Shown here: positions 1 through 10,114 of the stretch, piece by piece
Layout: each line of letters opens with the position of its first letter
Position numbering within the stretch: position 1 is the stretch's first letter
NCBI GenBank assembly: GCA_934757945.1
Contig: CAKVLT010000002.1
Coordinates: 1 to 54,928 of the forward strand
Reading direction: 5' to 3'
Source: an uncultured Bulleidia sp.
GTDB taxonomy: Bacteria; Bacillota_I; Bacilli_A; Erysipelotrichales; Erysipelotrichaceae
DNA: 54,928 nt
Position numbers and translations under genes: made by a program
The notes under the pieces: model-generated
The model's database searches: none
Told to the model about the DNA's origin: nothing
Seen by the model: only the letters and a program-made list of their open reading frames with translations

Positions 1-76
1 CCTTGTTCACCAGAACAATTTCATGATAATCATTCATTCCTCACATGTCAATATCTATATACGTCTGTAAAGCCAT

Positions 77-115
77 AAAACAGCAGGCTTTCATACATTG
101 TCCTGCTGTTTTTGT
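77..115 (-). terminator. Terminator after the Wadjet operon
   Basis: An 8-bp stem, ACAGCAGG pairing with CCTGCTGT, is flanked by A and T runs on both sides, so it could stop transcripts from either direction. It lies just downstream of the jetD stop codon. No gene can be supported between base 1 and this hairpin. Confidence 0.65.
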
Positions 116-138
116 ATTGATTCCTGATTAGGATGATA

Positions 139-1425
139 CTATTTCTGCATAGCCTTCTCATACTCTTCCAGTATATTTTCCTGATACCCTGCATATTTTT
201 CTTGCCAGAGATACTGAGAAGTTTCTTTAAGAACAGGATTTTCTATAGCATTCAAAGAGGAAAGTCTGCTGTCAGAGATTTTCTCTGAAGATTTACTCTG
301 CATATAATCTGTATAAGTCATATGCCATGGAATAACATGCTCCGGATATTTTTTCCACAATCGATCACATATGCCTATACCTTCAGGGTCCAGATCCCCA
401 CTATAATAGATAGTTGCATCACTTTGTACCAGTTTTTCCACAATATAGGAAGCAGTAGTGGAAAGCTGACCAGAAGTACATATCAAAGCAACATCAGTAT
501 CTTTTACTGAATTCTGAAGATAAGAAAATACCATTTCATTTTCTACCATATATACACAATGACTGTCTGTATATAACTTACAATCTCCTGACAAATGTAG
601 TGAAGACAGGATGAAGGGTTGTTTGCATTGATAACATCCCTCTACACCTGGATGTAATCCTTCAAATGTCTTAACATGCACATTATATACTGCAACACTT
701 CCTGCAAGTTCATCTTTATTCAGGCGAAATTCTGACAAAATAGCATACCAGCTGACTGCGTCCTTAGGATATTCTCTGCCTTTCACATAAGACAATATGT
801 ACAGTAATAAAGAAGAAGCTGCGTTTCCTCTATCCAGATAATGCGGATTTCCACTGATATTTGCAGCAAATACTGCTAGCGGTAATACTTTGTCTAATCC
901 TGTGATTAACAAAGAAGCACCACGAACCACTGTCGAAAGAACTTCTATTGCTGCACCTTCATTTTCTTTTTTCAGATTCAGCATAAGTTTATATGCGCCA
1001 TCTTTCTTTTCCAGAGATTGCTGAAACCAGACTGACAATATCTCTTTTTGTACACTCTCTTTCACTATTTTCTCTAACGAAGAGAAATAGGCATTTAAAG
1101 ACAGCTGAGTGTTTTCTCTACTTTCTTTAAATGTATATACAGGTTCTCTGAAGTACTCATTCAGAACTTCTTTCAAATCTACATTTTGAAATGCAGAATG
1201 ATTTAAAGCATTTACAAATGCCTTTACCTGTATCGTGACATCTTCAGTCTGGTACTTCTCTCCCAGAATACCTGTCAAGGCATTTCTTTCAGACACAGAA
1301 GTATTTTTTAAAGGAATTCTGCCTTTAAAACAACCATATCTCTGCCATCTCTTTTTTAATTCCAGCATAAATCTGTGAAGATCTTTACTTTTCAGATAGT
1401 CTGCACATTTTTGATTATCGTTCAT
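139..1425 (-). CDS. jetD: Wadjet type I protein JetD (Toprim-like nuclease)
   Basis: This 428-residue protein is the last gene of the operon and matches the TIGR02679/DUF2399 type. In characterised Wadjet systems JetD is the topoisomerase-VI-A/Toprim-like subunit that cleaves circular DNA extruded by the JetABC motor. The C-terminal part carries a Toprim-like acidic motif, SGDLDPEG, around residue 345, preceded by a VALICTSGQ segment. The length is normal and no frameshift is seen. The ATG overlaps the end of jetC by 11 bases, so translation is probably coupled. Family and order are clear; activity in this strain is inferred. Confidence 0.9.
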   Translation of the reverse strand: MNDNQKCADYLKSKDLHRFMLELKKRWQRYGCFKGRIPLKNTSVSERNALTGILGEKYQTEDVTIQVKAFVNALNHSAFQNVDLKEVLNEYFREPVYTFKESRENTQLSLNAYFSSLEKIVKESVQKEILSVWFQQSLEKKDGAYKLMLNLKKENEGAAIEVLSTVVRGASLLITGLDKVLPLAVFAANISGNPHYLDRGNAASSLLLYILSYVKGREYPKDAVSWYAILSEFRLNKDELAGSVAVYNVHVKTFEGLHPGVEGCYQCKQPFILSSLHLSGDCKLYTDSHCVYMVENEMVFSYLQNSVKDTDVALICTSGQLSTTASYIVEKLVQSDATIYYSGDLDPEGIGICDRLWKKYPEHVIPWHMTYTDYMQSKSSEKISDSRLSSLNAIENPVLKETSQYLWQEKYAGYQENILEEYEKAMQK

Positions 1426-4400
1426 GAACTATACGCTCTTTCCCATTCCATATATAGTTAATAACCGTCACATAATTTGCATTCAATGGTCTTAATAATT
1501 CAGAAATCTTTAATCTCTTCACAGTAGCATAACATCCCCATAGTGCCTGTGAATTCATGATATAGTCAAAATCCAGCTGTTCCACCATTTCAAACATACT
1601 GGCAATGTTCTTTTCATCTACACCGGCAAAAGCCTCATCTAAAGCTATGATACGTGGATGGTCTTCCAATCTGGCCTTTTTATATTGAGCATTCACCGCT
1701 GCAAATAACGGTACATACATAGCCATGGCTTTTTCCCCACCACTGAATCTATTAAAGGCTGCATTTGTAAGATCTTTTCTGCCTTCATTATTTCTGACAT
1801 AAGACATTTTAAATTCATACCATTTACGATAATCCAAAGCATTTCTGACAAGAGTCATATAATCTGGTATTTCATCGCTCATTTCCTGTCTTTGCTTTTC
1901 TTTCTGAATAATACTTCTGAAATGTTTTGCGACTCTTTCTTCATCTTCACTGGAAACCATAGCAGAATCTTTTGTAAGTATTTTCTCCAGTTCCCTGACA
2001 TCCATTTCTTCAATGCTATCAGGATTTTTAGGTTTCCACTCTAATGTAAAGTGCATTCCCATAGAAGTGTTCATTTTCTTCATTAAGGAAGACATTTCTC
2101 TGACCCAGCTTCTGCTTTCATCAATTCTATCTGTCAGTTTCTTAGAAATGGTCTGAGAAAGAATATCTTCAAACAACTCTCTGTCTTTTTTCTGTATCAA
2201 CTCTTTCTGTTCTTCTATGATAAAAGATAGTTGTTGCTGTAATTCTTTTAATTGTACAGTTTTCCCAAGCCAGCTTGCAGTAATGAGAGAACGCGTTCTT
2301 TCTTCCTGACTTCCTTCAAAACAGCTCACTATTTTAGGATTATACTCGGACAAATCTGAAATATTCTTTTGAAAAACTTCATATAATTTTGTAGTCATTT
2401 CATTAAATGCTTTTTTCAGATACACAGGTTCTTCTAAAGCAATGGCCTTACCGGCAAGTGTTTCCAAAGAAGTATTTGCAGAATCTAATAAGAACCCTAA
2501 GTTCACTTCTTCTTCAAAGAACTCCTTAAACTTGGCAAAAGTAGTTTCATGGTCTTCTTTATCCGCTTGTAGTTTTCTTATAATGTCATCTGCAGCTTCT
2601 AAATCGTGATTCAGAATCAAAAGTGCTTCTGTAGTCTTTTTAGTCTCCTGAGCATTCTCTTCTTCTTTTTCATGTGCTTCTGCAAGTTTTCTTGCAAGTT
2701 CTTTTGTTTCAGGACTATCCATGATTTCCTGAATTTGTTGAATAGAGATTTCCAAAGTTTCCTGTTTCTTTACAAACTTGTCTTTTTCCAGAGAAAGCGT
2801 ATCTATTTCTTCAAAGCAACAATCTTTGGACTCCTGTTTAGACAGGATCTCATAGTTTTGATTTTCTACAATCACTAATTTTTCAGAAATATCATAAAAG
2901 GTACTCTTATAGTCCTCGATATCTTTCAATATATCTTCATAAGCTACTGTACTTCTTATATATGGAAGGGTATTACATATAGCAAGCATTGCCCTTTCAC
3001 AAGACTTAAAGACATCATAAGCCTTACCTGTTTCAACTTCACATTGCTGTCGGCGCTTTAATAGTGCATCCAGTTCTGCCTTGCAGTGCAACAAATTACT
3101 GATGATTTCATTAATAAGAGAAGTATCTGGAATTCTTGTGAATTCTTTTTGCATAGTATCGAGTACTTCATTTATATGCTGTTGCCTTGACTGGGTTTCT
3201 TCTAAGCTTTGTTTTAGAGCATCCATCTGATGACGAATTTCTAAAAGAAGTGCTTCTTTATGGCGTTTTCTTGCAGTAGCACCAATATATTCAGAATGTG
3301 CTTTTGTCACATACCCTTCGATCATTCCATGATGATAATAGCCAGAATGATGAAGAACAAGTGCGCCATGGTCACTGGTGATATTGGATAAGATTTGTTG
3401 TACTTCTTTCTGTATATCTTCTGGCAGAGTAGTATCTGCGCATAGATCATGAAAATCACCTGTTCCATTTTCCTGAGAGATAATCAAAGAATCTAACAGA
3501 GATGGAAATTCTTTTTGAATACGCTGATACCCTTCTTTGGAAACTACCAAAGCATCCAGAATGCCTGATTTATATAACTGTTGTTCTAAAACAGCTTGTT
3601 GAGATTCGTCTAAATCTTGTGCAAAATCCACTGTCTGATAGAAAGGTACGGCAGTAATTCCAGCAAGCTTCAATTGTTCTCTGGCTTTTTGAGCATACGT
3701 ATCCCTTACCGGCTCAATTTCCTTTTGATTTTCAAGGTCTGCATATTCTTTACTCTTCGCTTTCAATTCTGTAATCAATTGTTTACAGGCAGCTTGAATC
3801 TGTGCCAGTTTTTCTCTTTTCTCCTGTACCTTTTCATCAAAGTCTTTCTTTAAAACCTCTCTGAGCTTTACAGCATCCTCAATTTCATCATATTGTTGAA
3901 TGATTTCAGCAGCCTGTTGTAATACTGATTCCTCTATTTTCCAACAGGAAGAGTCTTTTAATACCTCCAGTATGTTTAATAATGCATCTTGTTGATGTTC
4001 TTTTTCTTCAGTTAACTGTTCATACTGATTTTGTGTTTCCTGATATTCTTCAATGCTCTTATTTTCTTTTTCCCTGGCAATTTCATAATTTTTCTGAGAT
4101 TGTTCTGTCTTACTCAAAGCTTCTTTTCCTTGCTTTAATCTTGTTTCTAAAGAAGAAAGATTTGCCAGAATATTCTCTTTTTGAAAAGGTTTGTTTAAAC
4201 CAACACATTCTTTAATCTCTGCATGTACTTCACATTGGATGTCTTCTTGTAAAAGATCCATATCTTCCATCTTTTTCTGTATGGCATCACAAACGCTTTC
4301 TATGGAATCCTGTAATTGCTTTGTACGAACTTCCAGGTCGTGAATCTGATCTTGTTTATCTTGAATTTGTCGTATCTTCTTGTCTTTTAAGCTAATAGTT

Positions 4401-5437
4401 TCTTCCAGTTCTTTCTTTTCATTCTGCAAACGTCTGTCTAAATTTTCTAATTCCGGATTTTTCAGTTGTTCTAAAGTTTTACGAATGAATTCTGCTTCAA
4501 CATTGCATTGTTCCAGCCTGGACTCACAAGTCTTCACTTCCAGTTTCCATTGTTCCACCTTTCGAACTTCTTCTTCATACTGTTTTTCAGATTCCTGTTT
4601 TTTCTGCCTGGCCTCTAAAAACCTGTGTGCTTTCTTAGATAGAACATATCTGTTGTAGTGATCATATTCTTTTTCAACAGTCACAGCATTATCATACGCT
4701 CTTTTATATTTTTCTAACCCTTCCTGAATGGAATCCATCTTTTCCATAGCTTCTACCATGGCTCGTAAATCATCATCACTTAGAACCTGTAAAGATTCAT
4801 TCAATATGTCATATACTTTTGTGGGTTTAAATTCTTTAGATAATTTAGGTGCTCTGACTTTAATTAACAGCTTAATGTACTGTTCATATTGCTCTATTCT
4901 TTCAAAATCGAACAGGTTATCATTCACCATTTTTTTATACTCTACCTGAGAAGTTGTAAAAGGTATCTTTTCTCCTAATTCTCTTTTTATTTCCAATCTG
5001 GAAAATGGTAAAAGTACATCTCCTGATTTTCTAAACAATTGTACATCTTTTCCAATTCTTCTATTATCGTTCAGTACAAATCCCCAGAAAGACATCGGTC
5101 TGCCTTTATGAGCTGTCTGTCCAATACAAATAGTTCTGTATTCCTTACTCTCAGGCTTTTTAAATTCCAGATACAGATACCCTGTAGATTCTTCTTTATC
5201 TCCATCACCCAGGAAATAATATTCCATTCTTCTATCCCCGGAACCAAATGGATCTAATCTGGAAGGAGTTCTGTCTCCATCAAGAATAAATGGAATAAAA
5301 CTTTGTGTTGTAATAGATTTTCCTGAACCATTTTGCCCTCTTAATAATAATTTCCCATCTTCAAATTCAAAAGATTCATTATCATATAGCCAGAAGTTCA
5401 CAAATCCTATGCGGTGCATTTTCCATCTGTCACTCAT
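1415..5437 (-). CDS. jetC: Wadjet type I protein JetC (SMC-like ATPase)
   Basis: This 1340-residue protein of the TIGR02680 family is the SMC/MukB-like motor of Wadjet. Residues 34-41 form the Walker A loop (GQNGSGKS). An ABC signature (FSGGEK) lies near residue 1231 and Walker B (IIALDEAF) near 1262-1269, so both halves of the ATPase head are intact. Between them are long Glu/Lys/Gln-rich coiled coils, interrupted near residues 600-700 by a likely hinge. It overlaps jetB by 8 bases and jetD by 11. It is expected to assemble with JetA (kleisin) and JetB to extrude plasmid DNA loops. No lesion is visible. Confidence 0.93.
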   Translation of the reverse strand: MSDRWKMHRIGFVNFWLYDNESFEFEDGKLLLRGQNGSGKSITTQSFIPFILDGDRTPSRLDPFGSGDRRMEYYFLGDGDKEESTGYLYLEFKKPESKEYRTICIGQTAHKGRPMSFWGFVLNDNRRIGKDVQLFRKSGDVLLPFSRLEIKRELGEKIPFTTSQVEYKKMVNDNLFDFERIEQYEQYIKLLIKVRAPKLSKEFKPTKVYDILNESLQVLSDDDLRAMVEAMEKMDSIQEGLEKYKRAYDNAVTVEKEYDHYNRYVLSKKAHRFLEARQKKQESEKQYEEEVRKVEQWKLEVKTCESRLEQCNVEAEFIRKTLEQLKNPELENLDRRLQNEKKELEETISLKDKKIRQIQDKQDQIHDLEVRTKQLQDSIESVCDAIQKKMEDMDLLQEDIQCEVHAEIKECVGLNKPFQKENILANLSSLETRLKQGKEALSKTEQSQKNYEIAREKENKSIEEYQETQNQYEQLTEEKEHQQDALLNILEVLKDSSCWKIEESVLQQAAEIIQQYDEIEDAVKLREVLKKDFDEKVQEKREKLAQIQAACKQLITELKAKSKEYADLENQKEIEPVRDTYAQKAREQLKLAGITAVPFYQTVDFAQDLDESQQAVLEQQLYKSGILDALVVSKEGYQRIQKEFPSLLDSLIISQENGTGDFHDLCADTTLPEDIQKEVQQILSNITSDHGALVLHHSGYYHHGMIEGYVTKAHSEYIGATARKRHKEALLLEIRHQMDALKQSLEETQSRQQHINEVLDTMQKEFTRIPDTSLINEIISNLLHCKAELDALLKRRQQCEVETGKAYDVFKSCERAMLAICNTLPYIRSTVAYEDILKDIEDYKSTFYDISEKLVIVENQNYEILSKQESKDCCFEEIDTLSLEKDKFVKKQETLEISIQQIQEIMDSPETKELARKLAEAHEKEEENAQETKKTTEALLILNHDLEAADDIIRKLQADKEDHETTFAKFKEFFEEEVNLGFLLDSANTSLETLAGKAIALEEPVYLKKAFNEMTTKLYEVFQKNISDLSEYNPKIVSCFEGSQEERTRSLITASWLGKTVQLKELQQQLSFIIEEQKELIQKKDRELFEDILSQTISKKLTDRIDESRSWVREMSSLMKKMNTSMGMHFTLEWKPKNPDSIEEMDVRELEKILTKDSAMVSSEDEERVAKHFRSIIQKEKQRQEMSDEIPDYMTLVRNALDYRKWYEFKMSYVRNNEGRKDLTNAAFNRFSGGEKAMAMYVPLFAAVNAQYKKARLEDHPRIIALDEAFAGVDEKNIASMFEMVEQLDFDYIMNSQALWGCYATVKRLKISELLRPLNANYVTVINYIWNGKERIVHER

Positions 5438-6575
5438 GTATTTTCTCCTCTAATTCTTCCCCGTATTGTCCACCAACCATGCAACAAGAAGGATATACCA
5501 CTATAGAATCTCCTTCTTCAGATATCATCATCCATTGTTGCATATACGCCTTTACTTGCTGTAAGTATTTTTCTTTACTCATCTCTCTATACTCTTTTGA
5601 CCATACAGATTGATAGTTGCGTTTACAATCCAGTAACAGTTCTTCAAACTTCATTTTAGACATGGCAATGGTATCCTGTTCCTGAACAGACAGCTTTCTT
5701 TTATCCTGTGCCATAGAATATATCTGATAGCACACAAGTAAAACTATTTCACTTATCATAGTGTTTTTAGGATGCCAGTCACCTGTTGGAAGCTGATCTA
5801 CATAGACAAGTGCTGCATTATTCTTATTTAACACAAAAGTACCACCCATATTTTCTGTCAGATGTAACCCCACATATTTCTTCTTAGTTTTAAGGTAAGA
5901 CGCATCAGCACCATTTCTATCTGCAAAATACAAAGAAGGGGTTAACACCAGTTGTCTGAAAATTCTATTGGTACGTAAGTTCCCTCTGTCTTCTTCCAAT
6001 TCATCCAGTTGTTTCTTTTCAAGATCTCTCCAGCTTTCTATTTTAGATATATCCATGGAAAAGTGTGTGGCAAAATATCTTGATAATCCGGTATTTTCAT
6101 ACAATACTTCACTGGACATTTCATTGGAATACAAGTTGCTATTGCCCTCATATGCTTTCAACATCCCTGACTTTTCCGCATATTGTAAGACTCTTACTAA
6201 AGACTTTCTTTGCGAAAACGAAGTCCAATCCACTTCCATATACTTGGCAACAACCACTTCTACATATTGAATTAATTCTGATAAAAGAAACTGTATATTA
6301 TCTTCCTTATCCTCTAAAAACATCAATATTGCACATAGAAAACAATAATCTCTGATTTCTGTAAATTCCTGTATCCCCATAAATGCACAGGCATGAGAAG
6401 GAAGTTTTTCAAGCTTGATTACACGCTCTGTATGAATAAGTTTCCATCCTAACATCTCTGTCAGAAATTTCTTTACTTCTTTATCATTCACTTCACGTTT
6501 CACATCATAATAGAGCTGTTTATCTTTCTCACGAATGATCCAGTAATTTTCTAACAATGCTTTCATTGCTTTCAT
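5430..6575 (-). CDS. jetB: Wadjet type I protein JetB (MukE/kite-like subunit)
   Basis: This 381-residue protein is TIGR02678-like. In Wadjet complexes JetB is the winged-helix 'kite' subunit that dimerises and binds the JetA kleisin, comparable to MukE. The sequence is mainly helical and has no catalytic motif, as expected. The start codon overlaps the jetA stop as ATGA, and the end overlaps jetC by 8 bases. The assignment rests on family resemblance together with its fixed place between jetA and jetC. Confidence 0.88.
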   Translation of the reverse strand: MKAMKALLENYWIIREKDKQLYYDVKREVNDKEVKKFLTEMLGWKLIHTERVIKLEKLPSHACAFMGIQEFTEIRDYCFLCAILMFLEDKEDNIQFLLSELIQYVEVVVAKYMEVDWTSFSQRKSLVRVLQYAEKSGMLKAYEGNSNLYSNEMSSEVLYENTGLSRYFATHFSMDISKIESWRDLEKKQLDELEEDRGNLRTNRIFRQLVLTPSLYFADRNGADASYLKTKKKYVGLHLTENMGGTFVLNKNNAALVYVDQLPTGDWHPKNTMISEIVLLVCYQIYSMAQDKRKLSVQEQDTIAMSKMKFEELLLDCKRNYQSVWSKEYREMSKEKYLQQVKAYMQQWMMISEEGDSIVVYPSCCMVGGQYGEELEEKIHE

Positions 6576-8041
6576 ACCTCGATCTCCAATATATATTTAG
6601 GAATTGTTATATCTCCATCGTCACAATGCAGTACACATGTGCCTTCTTCTTTTATCAGACGATATTTCTTACCAAACTCTGTATTTCCTACTTTTGAAGC
6701 AGACATATTGGCAATAGAAATCCACGTCAAAATCGAAATACGTAATGCCACAGGAATAGTATCCTGTATATCACTGACTCTTAACTGGTGATTCACAACA
6801 TATTTCTGAATCCACTGTTCTTTTTCTTCTGCTTCTTTTTCAAATTCCAGCTTAGCCATCATCTTTTCCATAGAGCGATCCGTTACGCCTTGCCTGCTGC
6901 GTTTTTCTTTATAGGTTCTGGAATGAGATTCCAGATGGACTGGTTCTATTTCTCTAGCAAACGCACTCAATTTACTATCTTCGCATTCTATTGGCACAAA
7001 AGATTTAAAATGCTGTATATGTTGCGCACCAAATACATGTGCAGATAAACAGTGAGCATCTTCTAAAGAATCACACCGCATAAACAGTCGAAGATAATTT
7101 TCATAGTCTGTCTTTCTGCTTACACCATATCCAGACATCTGTACAATCATATTTGCATTATCAATCACTGAACGAATGATTTCATTCGTAATATCGAGAA
7201 TCTTATCGCATTCTGGTCTTTTCCCTTCCACTGACATAAACCATCTTTTTACAGAAAGCCATGTATTACAAATTTTAGTTTTTCTTTGTTCTAAGCTTTG
7301 TTCCGTTTTATGAATCCTTGGAATTTCAGATTCTGCCTGAACAATCTTATCTACAAGTACCTGTTCAAATATACAATCTGTTTTTTCAAGCCAGACTTTA
7401 ATCTTCCTTGATTTCATCTGCATTTGCTTAATGAAATTATTTAAATATTGTATGAATTGGTCTTTATGGATAATAAATTCTACAGACTGCATCAAAGTCT
7501 TAGAATCTGAAGTGTAGAAATTACGCAAATAGTCTTTATAGTTCTGATTCAGCTTGGAAAAATCTCCCTTAAACATATCCCACCATTCATAGATTTCCTG
7601 ATCAGATTGGTACTGTATCTTTTCCATGCTTTTTAAAGCATCTTCAATACGTTGAAAATATCCAACAGAAAGATTAGAAGCTTCTATTTCCAGATTTTCC
7701 AGTCTGACTGCCATTCTTTCTATTTCAATAGCTTTTTCACTCATGGAATACTGATAACGTTTATTCTTATATTCTGCAATAGTATGTACAATTCCAGGAT
7801 CTTGAATCGCAATCAGATTGCCCCATGTGACAAGCTGATCTAAATCCTGCTTTAAGTTGTCCATAGAGTACTCTTCAAAATCAGGATCTTCCAGTACAAG
7901 TTTCATGATTTCTTCTTTATACAATTGCTGATGCATACGTTCATTTTCTATGAACATCTTTCTCATAATCGTTCTGTATTGCACTACTCCCGGCACTGAT
8001 AAATATGTGGCTTCAGGAATACTTGCGGTATATTCAGGCAT
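6572..8041 (-). CDS. jetA: Wadjet type I protein JetA (kleisin-like subunit)
   Basis: This 489-residue TIGR02677-like protein is the first gene of the operon. JetA is the kleisin (MukF-like) subunit that bridges the JetC heads and recruits JetB. The N-terminal 100 residues look like a winged helix (VPGVVQYRTIMRKMF onward), followed by long helices. AGGAG sits 7 bases before the ATG. The four genes run jetA-B-C-D, as in described type I Wadjet loci, with no accessory gene inside. No strong sigma-70 promoter is obvious in the 140 bases upstream. Confidence 0.88.
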   Translation of the reverse strand: MPEYTASIPEATYLSVPGVVQYRTIMRKMFIENERMHQQLYKEEIMKLVLEDPDFEEYSMDNLKQDLDQLVTWGNLIAIQDPGIVHTIAEYKNKRYQYSMSEKAIEIERMAVRLENLEIEASNLSVGYFQRIEDALKSMEKIQYQSDQEIYEWWDMFKGDFSKLNQNYKDYLRNFYTSDSKTLMQSVEFIIHKDQFIQYLNNFIKQMQMKSRKIKVWLEKTDCIFEQVLVDKIVQAESEIPRIHKTEQSLEQRKTKICNTWLSVKRWFMSVEGKRPECDKILDITNEIIRSVIDNANMIVQMSGYGVSRKTDYENYLRLFMRCDSLEDAHCLSAHVFGAQHIQHFKSFVPIECEDSKLSAFAREIEPVHLESHSRTYKEKRSRQGVTDRSMEKMMAKLEFEKEAEEKEQWIQKYVVNHQLRVSDIQDTIPVALRISILTWISIANMSASKVGNTEFGKKYRLIKEEGTCVLHCDDGDITIPKYILEIEV

Positions 8042-8147
8042 AGTTTTCTCCTATTTTTATAATTGCAGTACTGTATAAGTATAACTTACTTTCTGGCGCA
8101 GAAACATGCCTGCCTGTATAATTTATTTTTCTTATATTCATATTAAA

Positions 8148-8180
8148 AAAGAAAAAGAGCATACTGAGCATGCCTTTTCT
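8148..8180 (-). terminator. Weak terminator after the PAS gene
   Basis: A short GCAT/ATGC hairpin followed on the minus strand by TCTTTTTCTTTTTT lies just past the PAS-protein stop codon. The stem is short, so termination may be partial. The wider gap between jetA and the PAS gene (8042-8182) holds nothing else that can be supported. Confidence 0.35.
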
Positions 8181-8182
8181 CT

Positions 8183-8560
8183 TCATTTACCTCTTTTCCA
8201 GTATTCTCCAACAGGTTCCTGCGGATTTTCTTCATTCCATAAAACCTCATGTCTTTCATAATAACCAATAACTTTACCATCGTTATTTCTGACAGGGGCG
8301 AAAAACTCCCTTTCTTTTTTTATTGGATTATATGCTTCAAACATTTCTGTTTCTCCTTTATCCGCTCTTTCAAGAAACTGTTCTATCTTTTTCTGAGATT
8401 CTTTGTTATGACAATTGAAAATGCTGTCTCCAATGTGAATTCTGTTTTGATAATGTTGTTTAGCTGTGGCATTAAGATACTCAATGACATGTTCTCTGTT
8501 ACAGAATACGATTTCGTACGGATATGCATCCAGAATACTTTCCAACACTTCTTTCTCCAT
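8183..8560 (-). CDS. Stand-alone PAS-domain protein
   Basis: This 125-residue protein consists of essentially one PAS fold. It opens with a typical PAS start (ILDAYPYEIVFCNREHVIEY) and closes with the beta-strands around KEREFFAPVRNNDGKVIGYYE. No output domain, membrane segment or signal peptide is present, so it may sense a ligand or cofactor and act by binding another protein. It starts 5 bases after the nitroreductase stop, so the two are co-transcribed. The ligand cannot be told from sequence. Single PAS proteins related to the DUF438 C-terminal domain are the closest likeness. Confidence 0.75.
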   Translation of the reverse strand: MEKEVLESILDAYPYEIVFCNREHVIEYLNATAKQHYQNRIHIGDSIFNCHNKESQKKIEQFLERADKGETEMFEAYNPIKKEREFFAPVRNNDGKVIGYYERHEVLWNEENPQEPVGEYWKRGK

Positions 8561-8565
8561 GAATG

Positions 8566-9063
8566 TTACTCCACAAAATGAACTCTTTCTTCATGAAATC
8601 TATCCTGCTGCGCTTTGGTTTCATCAGGATACCCTAGTGCAAACAGACAGAATACATGTTCGTTTTCAGGAAGTTCCAGCATCTCCTTAACAGCCTGCTG
8701 TCTGTCCTTTAACGGTGCCGCGCCAATCCACACACCACCTAATCCAAGAGAATCTGTTTCCAGCCACATGTTTTCCATGGCTATAGACAGATCAATCTGT
8801 GCAAACATTGGGGCAGGAAGATTTTCTTCTACATACACCGACACAATGACTACCGGTGCCTTGGCACAGCATCCTGCATAGGGAGTAGCTGTTGATAACT
8901 GTTGAATTTTTTCCTTATTAGTCACAACATAAAATCTCCATGGTTGCTGGTTACAGGCACTTGGTGCCTGCATACCGGCCTTTAAAATCTGCATAATTTT
9001 CTCTTTTTCCACTGGGATATCCTGATATTTTCTGATACTGACTCTGTGAAATATTTCCTGCAT
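8566..9063 (-). CDS. Nitroreductase-family flavoprotein
   Basis: This 165-residue protein is a short member of the FMN-dependent nitroreductase superfamily. Family hallmarks are the N-terminal RVSIRKYQDIPVEKEKI, the FMN-contacting APSACNQQPWRFYVV, and a C-terminal FALGYPDE. Such enzymes reduce nitro compounds, quinones or flavins with NAD(P)H; the substrate here is unknown. It is the first gene of a two-gene unit with the PAS protein. At 165 residues it is compact but complete for this subfamily. Confidence 0.88.
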   Translation of the reverse strand: MQEIFHRVSIRKYQDIPVEKEKIMQILKAGMQAPSACNQQPWRFYVVTNKEKIQQLSTATPYAGCCAKAPVVIVSVYVEENLPAPMFAQIDLSIAMENMWLETDSLGLGGVWIGAAPLKDRQQAVKEMLELPENEHVFCLFALGYPDETKAQQDRFHEERVHFVE

Positions 9064-9130
9064 ACACTTACCTTCCTTTTACAGAAATCATACAGAAATA
9101 CTTTTATAGAATCAAAGTATTTGCCCAAAC

Positions 9131-9153
9131 GAAAAGAGGCCTTCGCCTCTTTC
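9131..9153 (-). terminator. Terminator of the opp operon
   Basis: The stem GAAAGAGGC pairs with GCCTCTTTTC around a GAAG tetraloop and begins immediately after the oppF stop codon. On the minus strand it ends in CTCTTTTC, a short U-run. Confidence 0.7.
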
Positions 9154-9154
9154 A

Positions 9155-10114
9155 TCAATCTACTTTTTCATCTGCGTGTTTTATCCATTTTGCATATTCT
9201 TCATCTGTAGCCAATACAGAATGTGTGGATGTAATGGCATGAACTGTACCTTTAGTATAGTCTACACCTTCCTTATTCTTATCGTATTCCAGAGCAATAC
9301 GATTCTTTTCTACAATAGGATTTGGATGAGGAATAGCAGATAGCAAAGATCTTGTATATGGATGTACAGGATGAGAGAAGATATCTTCTGTTGTGCCTGT
9401 TTCTACAATATGTCCCAGATGCATAACACCGATTCTGTCGGAAATATACTTGACCATAGATAAGTCATGCGCAATAAACAAATACGTTGTACCCAGTTCA
9501 TCCTGAAGATCTTTCATCAGGTTAACAACCTGTGCCTGAATAGAAACATCCAGTGCAGAGATAGCTTCATCAGCAATCACCAGTTTTGGATTCATAACCA
9601 GAGCTCTTGCAATACCAATACGCTGTCTTTGACCACCGGAGAACTGTACAGGATAACGTGTTGCATGTTCTCTGGAAAGACCTACTTTATCCAGGATAGC
9701 ATAGACTTTTTCATCCAGCTCTTTCTGATCTTTATACATATGATGAATTTCAAGACCCTGCGCAATGATTTCCTTTACCTTCTTACGAGGGTTAAGACAT
9801 GCCATAGGATCCTGGAAAATCATCTGCATATTCTGCCTTAAGAAAGCTTCATCTTCTTTCTTCAGTTTTCCGGAGATATCATGACCATCAAAAATAATCT
9901 TGCCATCTGTAGGATCATACAAACGAATCAATGCTCTTCCTGTTGTGGATTTACCCGATCCGGATTCTCCTACAAGACCATAGGTTTCTCCTTCATAGAT
10001 GTCAAAGGAAATACCATCTACTGCTTTTGTTGTATATGTTCTGGAAATCTTAAAGTGCTGTTTTAAACCTTCTACATGAAGGAGCGGTTTTGCATTGTAA
10101 TCAATGTTCTTCAT
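9155..10114 (-). CDS. oppF: Oligopeptide ABC transporter ATP-binding protein OppF
   Basis: This 319-residue ABC ATPase is the second nucleotide-binding subunit of the peptide importer. Walker A is GESGSGKST near residue 53, the signature FSGGQRQRIGIARAL lies near 160, and Walker B is LVIADEAISALD near 180. A C-terminal oligopeptide-transporter extension (HPVHPYTRSLLSAIPHP) marks it as OppF/DppF rather than a general ABC protein. It overlaps oppD by 14 bases and is the last gene of the operon. Confidence 0.93.
   Translation of the reverse strand: MKNIDYNAKPLLHVEGLKQHFKISRTYTTKAVDGISFDIYEGETYGLVGESGSGKSTTGRALIRLYDPTDGKIIFDGHDISGKLKKEDEAFLRQNMQMIFQDPMACLNPRKKVKEIIAQGLEIHHMYKDQKELDEKVYAILDKVGLSREHATRYPVQFSGGQRQRIGIARALVMNPKLVIADEAISALDVSIQAQVVNLMKDLQDELGTTYLFIAHDLSMVKYISDRIGVMHLGHIVETGTTEDIFSHPVHPYTRSLLSAIPHPNPIVEKNRIALEYDKNKEGVDYTKGTVHAITSTHSVLATDEEYAKWIKHADEKVD

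Noticed and set aside
2606..4949. Several plus-strand open frames of 70-90 residues rich in Phe, Leu, Ser and Cys
   Set aside because: They lie antisense to the Glu/Lys-rich coiled coils of jetC, which on the opposite strand naturally read as Phe/Leu/Ser. They have no ribosome sites and no family resemblance.
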